Translations under genes and position numbers: made by a program | Part shown: positions 1 to 4,640 of the stretch, one piece after another | How the letters are laid out: every line of letters starts with the position of its first letter | How positions within the stretch are numbered: the stretch's first letter is position 1 | Notes under the pieces: model-generated | Told to the model about the DNA's origin: nothing | What the model saw: only the letters and a program-made list of their open reading frames with translations | Databases searched by the model: none | From: Moorella sp. UBA4076 | GTDB taxonomy: Bacteria > Bacillota > DSM-521 > Neomoorellales > Neomoorellaceae | Direction of reading: 5' to 3' | DNA: 5,608 nucleotides | Assembly (NCBI GenBank): GCA_002383405.1 | Contig: DFYS01000152.1 | Span: 1-5,608 of the forward strand

Positions 1-39
1 AAAAGCAATGTCTGGCCTATGGGTTATTAATTATATTGC

Positions 40-68
40 AAAAGCGCCGGGGTTAGCCCGGCGCTTTT
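40..68. terminator. Intrinsic terminator of the eam transcript, bidirectional in form
   Basis: A perfect 12-bp inverted repeat, AAAAGCGCCGGG at 40-51 and CCCGGCGCTTTT at 57-68, encloses a 5-nt loop. On the minus strand it begins 3 nt after the aminomutase stop codon and ends in TTTTGC. On the plus strand it ends in a longer T run (65-69). The A/T ends let it act in both directions. Placement directly after the stop makes it the end of the riboswitch-eam unit. Confidence 0.9.
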
Positions 69-71
69 TGT

Positions 72-1367
72 TTATGCTCCAGCTGGTTGTTCCTCATCAC
101 GGTGGCCGGTGTCAGGGTAAAAGAGGGTGCGCTTTTCCCAGGTACGCAGGACAACCTGCCGGTCGTTACGGGCCAGGACATACTGGGGCAGGATAGGAGT
201 CTTGCCGAGGCCGTGGGGGGCGTTGACTATATACGTGGGCACGGCCAGGCCGGAGGTATACCCCCGCAGCTGCTCCATGATTTCCATGCCCTCGGCGATA
301 GAGGTAATGAAGTGGGCCGTGCCTTTAACCGGCTTGGCATGGAAGATATAATAGGGCCGCACCCGTATTTTCAGCAACTCCTGGTTGAGCTTCCTCATAA
401 TAAAGGGATGGTTATTAATGCCCTTTAATAAAACCGCCTGGTTGCCCAGGACCACCCCGGCCTGCACCAGACGGTCGCAGGCCGCTCTGGCGGCTGCTGT
501 TACCTCCCGCGGGTAGTTGAACTGGGTGTTGAGATAAAGGGGCGGGTGCTGGGACAGTATCCGGCACAGCTCCGGGGTAATTCGCTGGGGTAAAGTCACC
601 GGCACCCGCGTGCCCAGGCGTTTAATTTCGACATGGGGGATCCGGTCCAGTTCGGTCAAGAGCCAGTCAATCATGGCGTCGCTGAGCATTAAAGCGTCGC
701 CGCCGGTAACCAGTACATCGCGGATCTCTTCATTGCGGCGGATATACGCCAGCGCCTGCTCCAGCTCGCGGCGGCTGCGGCCACGGTCCAACTCGCCGAT
801 ATTGCGCCGCCGCTGGCAATGACGGCAGTACATGGCGCACTGGTTGGTAACGTTGATAATCAAACGGTCGGGATAGCGGCGGGTAATAGCCGGTGCCGGC
901 GAAGTCAGTTCTTCATCCATCGGATCCAGGATGCCGGTATTATCTTCCAGTTCGGCAGCATCAGGTAAAGCCTGGCGGCGGATGGGGCAGGTGGCATCCC
1001 GGCCCATGAGGGAAAGATAGTAAGGCGAAACGGCCCAGCGGTAGGTACGTTCAACCCGCCGGATGCCTTCCTTCTCTGCTGCCGTCAGGGGCAGCAGTTC
1101 CTCCAGGACATCAACAGTAGTAATACGGTGGGTGAGCTGCCAGCGCCAGTCTTCCCAGTCAGCCTCGCCGGCGCCGAAATAAGCCATAATGCGCCGCCTG
1201 CCGGCGTCGATCTCTGCTGCCGTGGCTTTTTCCAAACCACTGGGAATATCGTCCCTGGCTTCCAGGTAATCGAGGATCCTTCCCTTTAACTCGGCGGCCC
1301 GCTGCAGGCCGATTTCGCGCCTGGCTTCGCTACTCATCAACCTCCCTTTGTACAGGTGGACGCTCAT
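72..1367 (-). CDS. eam: Glutamate 2,3-aminomutase (radical SAM, PLP-dependent)
   Basis: This 431-residue protein belongs to the lysine 2,3-aminomutase family of radical SAM/PLP enzymes. The iron-sulfur motif CAMYCRHC gives C177, C181 and C184. R186 matches the Arg that binds the substrate carboxylate in the lysine enzyme, TGGD is at 221-224, and the PLP lysine is K389 in HGLGKTP. Substrate choice can be read: the two Asp that hold the lysine side chain (D293 and D330 in the clostridial lysine enzyme) are K345 and N382 here, with the same 37-residue spacing. Lys and Asn are the pair described for glutamate 2,3-aminomutase. The C-terminal zinc cysteines of the lysine enzyme are absent. The likely reaction is L-glutamate to beta-glutamate in the cytoplasm. 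The ATG at 1367 has GGAGG 8 nt upstream. An internal ATG at 1337 also has GGGAGG, but only 3 nt away. The gene stands alone behind a cyclic-di-AMP riboswitch and in front of a terminator. Confidence 0.92.
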   Translation of the reverse strand: MSVHLYKGRLMSSEARREIGLQRAAELKGRILDYLEARDDIPSGLEKATAAEIDAGRRRIMAYFGAGEADWEDWRWQLTHRITTVDVLEELLPLTAAEKEGIRRVERTYRWAVSPYYLSLMGRDATCPIRRQALPDAAELEDNTGILDPMDEELTSPAPAITRRYPDRLIINVTNQCAMYCRHCQRRRNIGELDRGRSRRELEQALAYIRRNEEIRDVLVTGGDALMLSDAMIDWLLTELDRIPHVEIKRLGTRVPVTLPQRITPELCRILSQHPPLYLNTQFNYPREVTAAARAACDRLVQAGVVLGNQAVLLKGINNHPFIMRKLNQELLKIRVRPYYIFHAKPVKGTAHFITSIAEGMEIMEQLRGYTSGLAVPTYIVNAPHGLGKTPILPQYVLARNDRQVVLRTWEKRTLFYPDTGHRDEEQPAGA

Positions 1368-1375
1368 TGATCCTT

Positions 1376-1380
1376 CCTCC
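1376..1380 (-). promoter_or_regulatory. Ribosome binding site of eam
   Basis: GGAGG within AAGGAGGAAGGATCA lies 8 nt before the ATG at 1367. It decides between this start and the internal ATG at 1337, whose GGGAGG is only 3 nt away. Confidence 0.75.
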
Positions 1381-1396
1381 TTCCATCAGATTAACA

Positions 1397-1424
1397 TTAA
1401 ACCCCGGCTGACACCGGGGTTTAA
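1397..1424 (-). terminator. Riboswitch-linked terminator hairpin upstream of eam
   Basis: A perfect 11-bp inverted repeat (1397-1407 and 1414-1424) has a 6-nt loop. In the transcript it reads UUAAACCCCGG, loop UGUCAG, CCGGGGUUUAA, followed by UGUUAAUC. The U tract is short and interrupted, so termination may depend on conditions. It lies between the riboswitch aptamer and the eam ribosome binding site, where the expression platform of a ydaO-class riboswitch is expected. Most characterised members of that class are OFF switches that terminate when cyclic-di-AMP is bound, so repression of eam by cyclic-di-AMP is the default inference. Confidence 0.7.
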
Positions 1425-1462
1425 AGGCATGGAAGCTACAGGGGCAATGCCCCTTACTCTTT

Positions 1463-1625
1463 CCACGCTTACGAAGTTAGCTGCCGGGTTCGGGTCGAAA
1501 GCTAACCCTACCCCGCCCCGTTTTTCCGCCCTGCGGACTGCGACCAGTCCCCAGAGTTTACCGCGGGACGGCGATTCACCCCAAAATTGGTTCCCCCGTT
1601 CCCCTGTTCAGGGATTCAGCGCTGG
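1463..1625 (-). ncRNA. Cyclic-di-AMP riboswitch (ydaO/yuaA class)
   Basis: Read on the minus strand, the leader carries the conserved ydaO-class blocks in order: CGCTGAATCCCTGAACAGGG, then GGGGAACCA, GGGGTGAATCGCC, GGGTTAGC, CGACCCGAACCCGGCAGCTA, and ACTTCGTAAGCG at the end. The closing P1 helix pairs CCAGCGCT (5' end) with AGCGTGG (3' end) with one bulged G. GTTAGC at 1501-1506 (minus sense) pairs with GCTAAC at 1476-1481. The length of about 163 nt suits the family. The class binds cyclic-di-AMP with high affinity and usually controls potassium, osmolyte and cell-wall genes. The predicted transcription start is about 16 nt upstream of P1, and the target is eam. Confidence 0.9.
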
Positions 1626-1647
1626 CGGTATTAAGTTTTTCTATACT

Positions 1648-1677
1648 ATTCTAACACGGGATGCAGGTAGCTGTCAA
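1648..1677 (-). promoter_or_regulatory. Sigma-A-like promoter for the riboswitch-eam transcript
   Basis: Minus strand: a perfect -35 box TTGACA (1672-1677), an 18-nt spacer, and the -10 box TAGAAT (1648-1653, five of six consensus bases). Transcription would start near 1641, just before the P1 helix of the cyclic-di-AMP aptamer. Nothing else on this strand explains the boxes. Confidence 0.75.
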
Positions 1678-1739
1678 TGCCATATTTTCCCTGCTGCAAT
1701 GGCGACACCGTTGTATTTGTCTGAAAAGGCTTAACTACG

Positions 1740-2025
1740 GTGACCTGATAGCTGCTGCCCAGGTAACAATTGTTCCCCGGCGGCATCCGGACGGATGTGG
1801 CGGCCTTACGCCAGCGAATCCTCTTGCATGGCAACAAACGAGCCCCGCGAACTGGAGGCAAACCTGGAGGTGCGGGCGGAGATATCGAGCCTGGCTAAAG
1901 GCCAGAGCCAGCACCTGGAGGCTGCCGCTGTTTTCCCCGGCGGCAGCCGTCAAAACGTCACGGCGACCTGCCTGTACAGCAGCAACAATACCGGTGTTGC
2001 CGCTGTGGACTATTCCGGCCTGTTC
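1740..2025 (+). pseudogene. Remnant of a Big_2 (bacterial Ig-like) repeat protein
   Basis: The plus-strand frame at 1864-2025 reads as most of one Big_2 domain: SSLAKGQSQHLEA, then VFPGGSRQNVTA, then YSSNNTGVAAVDYSGLF. This follows the family pattern of a GQSQ-L strand, a DGS-x-DVT turn and a YSSSNTGVATVDSSGL core. Just before it, a second, more decayed copy can be followed: FPGGIRTDVAA at 1773-1805 in one frame, then YASESS from 1807 in another, with an in-frame TAA at 1764 upstream. Both copies contain the same 13 bases, TTCCCCGGCGGCA (1773-1785 and 1933-1945). No signal peptide or convincing start is present, and the frame loses resemblance after about 2025. Big_2 domains usually sit in surface proteins. 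The remnant is antisense to, and overlaps by about 16 bp, the end of the glycosyltransferase gene. Confidence 0.65.
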
Positions 2026-2741
2026 AGGACTGCGGCATTTAAAAGCAGCAAAAGAAAAATGGCGACGGGCCGTGTCTTTAGTTTTTTGCGCGTCAAACGC
2101 AGGAAAAACCCGGCGATGTCTTTATACATCCCCAGCCGGGAAAGAACACCCCGGTACAACCCCCGCTTTTCTTCTTTCATGATATGGGTCATGTTAGCCA
2201 GGGGAATTCTTTGCACCCGCCATCCCCGTGCCCGCGCTTCACTGTTTATCAGCACTTCAACTTCGAAGCGGCTTTTTTCAGCCCCGGTGGTAAGAAATAA
2301 CTTTTTCCGTATCGCCCGTTGTCCGGAAAGGTGGGGGGCTACTACCTGGGCCAGGTCAGTGAGCGATCGTCCCTGGCTGAAAATACCTACCGTCATATCG
2401 GTAGTGTCGGCCAGGACCGGGGCGATAAGGTCGTGGACATGGGCCGGGGTCAGCCCGGCCAGGTCGGCATCCAGAAAGAGCAGCACTTCTTCCCGCGCCC
2501 GGCGCGCCCCGGTGACCATGGCCGCTCCTTTACCGGCATTTACGGCCAGCTCAATCACCCGCGCCCCGTGGCGGCGGGCTACTGCCGCCGTGGTGTCTTC
2601 GGAACCGTCGCTGACGACGATGATTTCGATAATGGCGGGGACCTGGCGCAAAACATCGATCACCTGGCCGACAGTGGCAGCCTCATTGTAAGCCGGGATA
2701 ACAGCACTGACACCCTGCTTGTAGATACCTGTACCTGTCAC
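2010..2741 (-). CDS. Family 2 glycosyltransferase (GT-A fold)
   Basis: This 243-residue cytoplasmic or membrane-associated glycosyltransferase has the GT2 landmarks in order: IPAYNE at 15-20, SDGSEDT at 44-50 (nucleotide-sugar binding), NAGKG at 69-72, the metal-binding DADL at 91-94, then GRSLTDLAQ at 124-132 and LSGQRA at 139-143. It ends in a hydrophobic tail, AIFLLLLLNAAVL. The GxF-GR-TDLAQ and LSGQR blocks recall the DPM/glucosyl-3-phosphoglycerate synthase-like branch, but acceptor and sugar cannot be read from sequence. The start is GTG at 2741 with GGAGG 8 nt upstream. An in-frame ATG at 2942 would add 67 residues with no domain and no ribosome site, so it is rejected. The last codons overlap the antisense Big_2 remnant, so the stop may have been supplied by a rearrangement. 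No partner gene lies within the window. Confidence 0.85.
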   Translation of the reverse strand: MTGTGIYKQGVSAVIPAYNEAATVGQVIDVLRQVPAIIEIIVVSDGSEDTTAAVARRHGARVIELAVNAGKGAAMVTGARRAREEVLLFLDADLAGLTPAHVHDLIAPVLADTTDMTVGIFSQGRSLTDLAQVVAPHLSGQRAIRKKLFLTTGAEKSRFEVEVLINSEARARGWRVQRIPLANMTHIMKEEKRGLYRGVLSRLGMYKDIAGFFLRLTRKKLKTRPVAIFLLLLLNAAVLNRPE

Positions 2742-2774
2742 TCTTTTTTCCTCCGAAAATAGTTGCAGAAGACA

Positions 2775-2835
2775 AGAGGCAGGAGGACCGTGGGAACTGG
2801 CTGCGCCAGTTCCTGATTTAAGTTGGCCTGCCTCT
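2775..2835 (-). promoter_or_regulatory. Two-part RNA stem in the glycosyltransferase leader
   Basis: An outer perfect 9-bp stem pairs AGAGGCAGG (2775-2783) with CCTGCCTCT (2827-2835). It encloses an inner perfect 8-bp hairpin, GGAACTGG (2793-2800) with CCAGTTCC (2806-2813), around a 5-nt loop. No T run follows on either strand, so it is not an ordinary intrinsic terminator. The 5' strand of the outer stem (minus sense) lies inside the last codons of the leader frame at 2818-2871, so a translating ribosome would open it. Confidence 0.5.
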
Positions 2836-2871
2836 GTTCTCTCCCATTCGCTTGTGGGGCATTCGCCCCAT
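2818..2871 (-). CDS. Possible 17-residue leader peptide (uORF)
   Basis: ATG at 2871 has GGAGG (2880-2884) 8 nt upstream and runs 17 codons to TAA at 2818: MGRMPHKRMGENRGRPT. Four of 17 residues are Arg, but there is no run of identical codons as in classical attenuators. The start codon is inside the nested hairpin 2844-2877, and the last codons overlap the outer strand of the next stem. The good ribosome site and position suggest translation, but no homologue is known to me and it could be chance. Confidence 0.3.
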   Translation of the reverse strand: MGRMPHKRMGENRGRPT

Positions 2872-2877
2872 GAATGG
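2844..2877 (-). promoter_or_regulatory. Nested hairpin covering the leader-peptide start
   Basis: CCATTC (2844-2849) pairs with GAATGG (2872-2877), and inside it TGGGGC (2855-2860) pairs with GCCCCA (2865-2870) around a 4-nt loop. In the minus-strand transcript the loop is GAAU, the ATG at 2871 is in the stem region and the GGAGGAG site is just 5' of it. It could limit ribosome entry at the leader frame. Confidence 0.45.
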
Positions 2878-3025
2878 CTCCTCCGGAATGAGATGTTGGA
2901 AGTAGGGCTCGCCGGCCGTATCCTGGCGCCCGCCCGGCCCATACCCGGCCGCCGGCAGTTATCCGCGCTGAGAATAGCGTTGTGCCGAATTGGTGCGTCG
3001 TCTGCGGTGCAGGCGTCTAATCGAT

Positions 3026-3054
3026 ATTCTAAATGATTTTTCGTCAGTAAACAA
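3026..3054 (-). promoter_or_regulatory. Probable promoter of the glycosyltransferase transcript
   Basis: Minus strand: TTGTTT (3049-3054), a 17-nt spacer, and TAGAAT (3026-3031). The -10 box is identical to that of the eam promoter. The -35 box matches consensus only in TTG. The predicted start is near 3019. Confidence 0.4.
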
Positions 3055-3078
3055 CTTTTCCCTGCTCCGATAATATTA

Positions 3079-3103
3079 TTGCCCTGGAATCGCTCCAGGG
3101 CAA
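3079..3103. other. Perfect 10-bp hairpin in non-coding DNA
   Basis: TTGCCCTGGA (3079-3088) and TCCAGGGCAA (3094-3103) flank a 5-nt loop. On the minus strand it is followed by TAATATTATC, which is AT-rich but poor in T, so at best it is a weak terminator. It lies just upstream of the glycosyltransferase promoter. No gene is seen in the flanking stretch 3104-3203. Confidence 0.4.
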
Positions 3104-3203
3104 CCCTTCCGGCCCGATCAGAATTACGCTCCGGGTTAAAACTGCGGGCGTCATAGGAGCAGGCCGGCTGGCAGTTCCCTGCCCTGATCCGCTATAAACA
3201 GGA

Positions 3204-3211
3204 GAAAAATA
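3204..3211 (+). repeat. Left copy of the 8-bp target site duplication
   Basis: GAAAAATA directly abuts the GTAA end of the element at 3212. An identical copy follows its other end. Confidence 0.8.
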
Positions 3212-3348
3212 GTAACTGCTCAACCTGCCTGGCGGTCATCTCGATAGCAATAGCCGGGAAAGCCGAAATGATGGCTGGACGGATTCATGATCCTGACGGC
3301 AGGTAGCGCCAGGGCGGCTTTTAGAATAGGGGTGGCCTGAGCAGTTAC
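3212..3348. mobile_element. 137-bp MITE-like element with IS66-type ends
   Basis: The ends are perfect 11-bp inverted repeats, GTAACTGCTCA (3212-3222) and TGAGCAGTTAC (3338-3348). They are flanked by a perfect 8-bp direct repeat, GAAAAATA (3204-3211 and 3349-3356). IS66-family elements are known for ends starting GTAA and for 8-bp target duplications, so this looks like a non-autonomous derivative moved by an IS66-type transposase. A second, subterminal inverted pair, CCTGGCG (3228-3234) with CGCCAGG (3307-3313), suggests the element folds on itself. No coding frame is apparent inside. Confidence 0.8.
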
Positions 3349-3356
3349 GAAAAATA
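3349..3356 (+). repeat. Right copy of the 8-bp target site duplication
   Basis: GAAAAATA directly follows the TTAC end of the element at 3348. An exact duplication implies a fairly recent and undisturbed insertion. Confidence 0.8.
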
Positions 3357-3387
3357 ACCCGTTGTTAATCCAGTCTTTACGCGGGTG

Positions 3388-3396
3388 TGCTAAAAT
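3388..3396 (+). promoter_or_regulatory. Possible extended -10 promoter for the PHP gene
   Basis: TGCTAAAAT gives the extended -10 TG plus TAAAAT (five of six consensus bases). No good -35 box is found at the right distance. It is the best plus-strand candidate upstream of the PHP gene and would give a leader of about 230 nt. Confidence 0.3.
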
Positions 3397-3404
3397 AGAA
3401 CTGC

Positions 3405-3581
3405 TTATTTGGTGTGATCCTGCTGCCAGAAGCCGCCTTCGTCTGTTACCTGTGATTCAGCGCCGCCCGAGACCGCAGTAAGAACTTCGTCCGATAATTC
3501 AGCCCGATTGGCGGACCAGAAGCAGAAGACCTTCCACCAGAAAAATAGCGAAGGGATTTTTACAGGGCAAGCATCGGCAGG
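3405..3581 (-). pseudogene. Remnant of a double-glycine-leader peptide gene (bacteriocin/RiPP precursor type)
   Basis: The minus-strand frame between stops at 3582 and 3405 contains ELSDEVLTAVSGG (E codon at 3498-3500). This is close to the consensus double-glycine leader ending (ELSDEELEAVAGG) of Nif11/nitrile-hydratase-type and class II bacteriocin precursors. After the GG comes an 18-residue tail, AESQVTDEGGFWQQDHTK, then TAA. Peptidase-containing exporters normally cut after such a GG. The part before the motif (FFWWKVFCFW and more) does not look like a leader, and the frame has no ATG, GTG or TTG start, so the gene is either 5'-truncated or frameshifted. No modifying enzyme or exporter is in the window. 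The motif is convincing; expression is doubtful. Confidence 0.5.
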
Positions 3582-3593
3582 TTAAAAACCACC

Positions 3594-3614
3594 AAAAAAC
3601 CACCTTCAGGTGGT
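3594..3614 (-). terminator. Minus-strand intrinsic terminator just upstream of the PHP gene
   Basis: On the minus strand, ACCACC (3609-3614), loop TGAA, and GGTGGT (3599-3604) run into six T (3594-3599, the first pairing at the stem base). No minus-strand gene ends close by. It would stop transcripts that read antisense through the whole PHP gene from the antitoxin side. On the plus strand it is only a hairpin before the PHP start. Confidence 0.6.
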
Positions 3615-3622
3615 GAGATGCA

Positions 3623-3627
3623 GGAGG
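3623..3627 (+). promoter_or_regulatory. Ribosome binding site that sets the PHP start at GTG 3636
   Basis: GGAGG lies 8 nt before GTG at 3636, an optimal spacing. The upstream ATG at 3618 has only GGTGG at 4 nt, inside a hairpin. Confidence 0.6.
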
Positions 3628-3635
3628 GAAGGATT

Positions 3636-4328
3636 GTGGCGGGTATCAAGGTGGAATTGCATTGCCATACCCGGCTCCTGGGACGGCAGCCCTGGAGCCG
3701 GCAATGGTTGATCGGGATTTGCCGGCGGGCCCGGCAGCTGGGATTGGACCGGCTGGCCATTACTGAGCACGCTGACATCCCCGGTTTCTGGGAGGTTTTC
3801 AGCTTTCTCGATGATAACGGCTGGCGCTGGCAGGACCTGCAGCTGCTGGCCGGCTGCGAAATAACGGTGGCCGAAGCGGCCGACATCCTGGTCCTGGGGA
3901 CGCCGGCGGACCTCCTGGACCTGAAAAGCTGCCTGGGCAGCTGGCCGTCCGGGCACGACCACCGGCCGCCCCTGGAAGACCTCCTGGGAGCGGCAAACAA
4001 CCTGGGAATGCTCACCGTGGGTGCCCATCCCTTCCGGCCGGGACGGCAACTGGCCCATCTCCCGGAAAACCTGCTGCGGCGGCTGGACGCCCTGGAAATC
4101 AACGCCCGCGAGCTGGAGAGGTCTGCTGCGGTGGCTGACCTGGCCCGGCGCCTGGACCTGCCCCTGGTGGGGGGAAGCGATGCCCACATCTTCTGGCAGG
4201 TAGGCCGGGTAATCAACCTGTTGCCGGCCGGGAGCAGGGATATGGCTGTCTGGCGGGCCGCTATCAGCCGCGGTGAAAACCATATCCTGGTACGGCAGCG
4301 CAACGGGTATGCATCCCTTTCCATCTAG
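3636..4328 (+). CDS. PHP-domain metal-dependent phosphoesterase
   Basis: This 230-residue cytoplasmic protein consists of a single PHP domain. The metal-binding motifs are all present: HCHT at 9-12, ITEHAD at 42-47, E75 in GCEIT, H131 in GAHPFRP and GSDAH at 180-184. The complete ligand set argues for an active trinuclear-metal hydrolase. Family members include histidinol phosphatase, nucleoside bisphosphate phosphatases and polymerase proofreading domains, but the substrate cannot be told here and no histidine genes are nearby. The GTG at 3636 is chosen because of its ribosome site; an ATG at 3618 would add six residues. The stop shares the CTAG with the convergent antitoxin gene's stop, and no terminator separates them. 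Codon use is GC-rich like eam. Confidence 0.88.
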   Translation: MAGIKVELHCHTRLLGRQPWSRQWLIGICRRARQLGLDRLAITEHADIPGFWEVFSFLDDNGWRWQDLQLLAGCEITVAEAADILVLGTPADLLDLKSCLGSWPSGHDHRPPLEDLLGAANNLGMLTVGAHPFRPGRQLAHLPENLLRRLDALEINARELERSAAVADLARRLDLPLVGGSDAHIFWQVGRVINLLPAGSRDMAVWRAAISRGENHILVRQRNGYASLSI

Positions 4329-4591
4329 ATGCGGCCCTGTTCCCTGACCTTCGCGAAGACTTCGGCATGGCTGTATCTATCGTTGGTAGTGCGGACCTCC
4401 AATTCGGCTTCGTTGAGTTTAGTGAAAATCTCATTGGCAAGCTCGATTGCTTCGTACTTTTCAATACTCATAACAACCATATCGCCGTAGCCGTTCCTGG
4501 TAAGAAACACCGGCTCATTACTTTCATGGACGATTTTTGAAATCTCAGCAAAGTTATTGCGCAAATCGGAGACAGGCCTGATCTGGGGCAT
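4325..4591 (-). CDS. Phd/YefM-family antitoxin, apparently without toxin
   Basis: This 88-residue protein has the typical N-terminal DNA-binding half of Phd/YefM antitoxins: IRPVSDLRNNFAEI at 4-17, then EPVFLTRNGYGDMVVMS at 26-42 and a helix with EKYEAIELA at 44-52. The acidic or amphipathic C-terminal part would bind a toxin. Family members repress their own operon and neutralise a RelE/ParE or Doc-type toxin usually encoded immediately downstream. Here the downstream DNA is the antisense strand of the PHP gene, so no toxin frame exists. The start at 4591 has GGAGG 7 nt upstream. Length is normal, so the antitoxin itself is intact. It may act as a solitary regulator or on a toxin elsewhere. 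Confidence 0.88.
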   Translation of the reverse strand: MPQIRPVSDLRNNFAEISKIVHESNEPVFLTRNGYGDMVVMSIEKYEAIELANEIFTKLNEAELEVRTTNDRYSHAEVFAKVREQGRI

Positions 4592-4604
4592 GAAAGCACC
4601 TCCC

Positions 4605-4640
4605 TCATGAGATGTGAGAGTGAGGACAGCACACTGTCAT
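4605..4640 (-). CDS. Possible 11-residue uORF ahead of the antitoxin
   Basis: ATG at 4640 has GGAGG (4649-4653) 8 nt upstream and reads MTVCCPHSHIS to TGA at 4605-4607. That TGA directly abuts the GGGAGG ribosome site of the antitoxin gene, so translation of the two could be coupled. It is very short and supported only by its ribosome site and position. Confidence 0.3.
   Translation of the reverse strand: MTVCCPHSHIS
4625..4638. promoter_or_regulatory. Palindrome in the antitoxin leader, possible operator
   Basis: GACAG and CTGTC (4625-4629 and 4634-4638) surround CACA. Phd-type antitoxins bind short palindromes near their promoter. This one is within the transcribed leader, about 50 nt downstream of the -10 box, so an operator role is a guess. 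Confidence 0.25.

Larger units (their letters stand above)
2742..3019 (-). promoter_or_regulatory. Long structured 5' leader of the glycosyltransferase gene
   Basis: From the predicted start site (about 3019) to the GTG start there are about 280 nt without a recognised gene. In minus-strand order the leader holds a uORF-like frame (2818-2871), a nested hairpin (2844-2877), a two-part stem (2775-2835) and the gene's own GGAGGA site (2749-2754). TCCTCC at 2782-2787 (minus sense) is exactly complementary to that site and could mask it. I recognise no known riboswitch or T-box signature. The leader is inferred from structure and from the promoter call, so it is uncertain. Confidence 0.4.

Noticed and set aside
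1348..1734. 128-codon plus-strand open frame
   Set aside because: It lies antisense to the cyclic-di-AMP riboswitch and eam promoter and has no ribosome site or recognisable motif.
1646..1861. 71-codon minus-strand open frame over the eam promoter
   Set aside because: It would cover the TTGACA/TAGAAT promoter, has no ribosome site, and the plus strand here shows Big_2 resemblance instead.
2319..2762. 147-codon plus-strand open frame
   Set aside because: Antisense shadow of the glycosyltransferase gene, whose frame holds the conserved motifs.
2742..2942. N-terminal extension of the glycosyltransferase from ATG 2942
   Set aside because: The extra 67 residues have no recognisable domain and no ribosome site. 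The GTG at 2741 has an optimal GGAGG and places the GT2 fold at the usual distance from the N-terminus.
3391..3635. Riboswitch or T-box leader upstream of the PHP gene
   Set aside because: No conserved T-box or riboswitch blocks were found on the plus strand. The visible hairpin at 3599-3614 fits a minus-strand terminator better.
3560..4324. Long minus-strand open frames (254 and 225 codons) opposite the PHP gene
   Set aside because: They are shadows of the GC-rich PHP gene: no domain, no ribosome site, and arginine/serine/proline-rich composition. The plus frame carries all PHP metal motifs.
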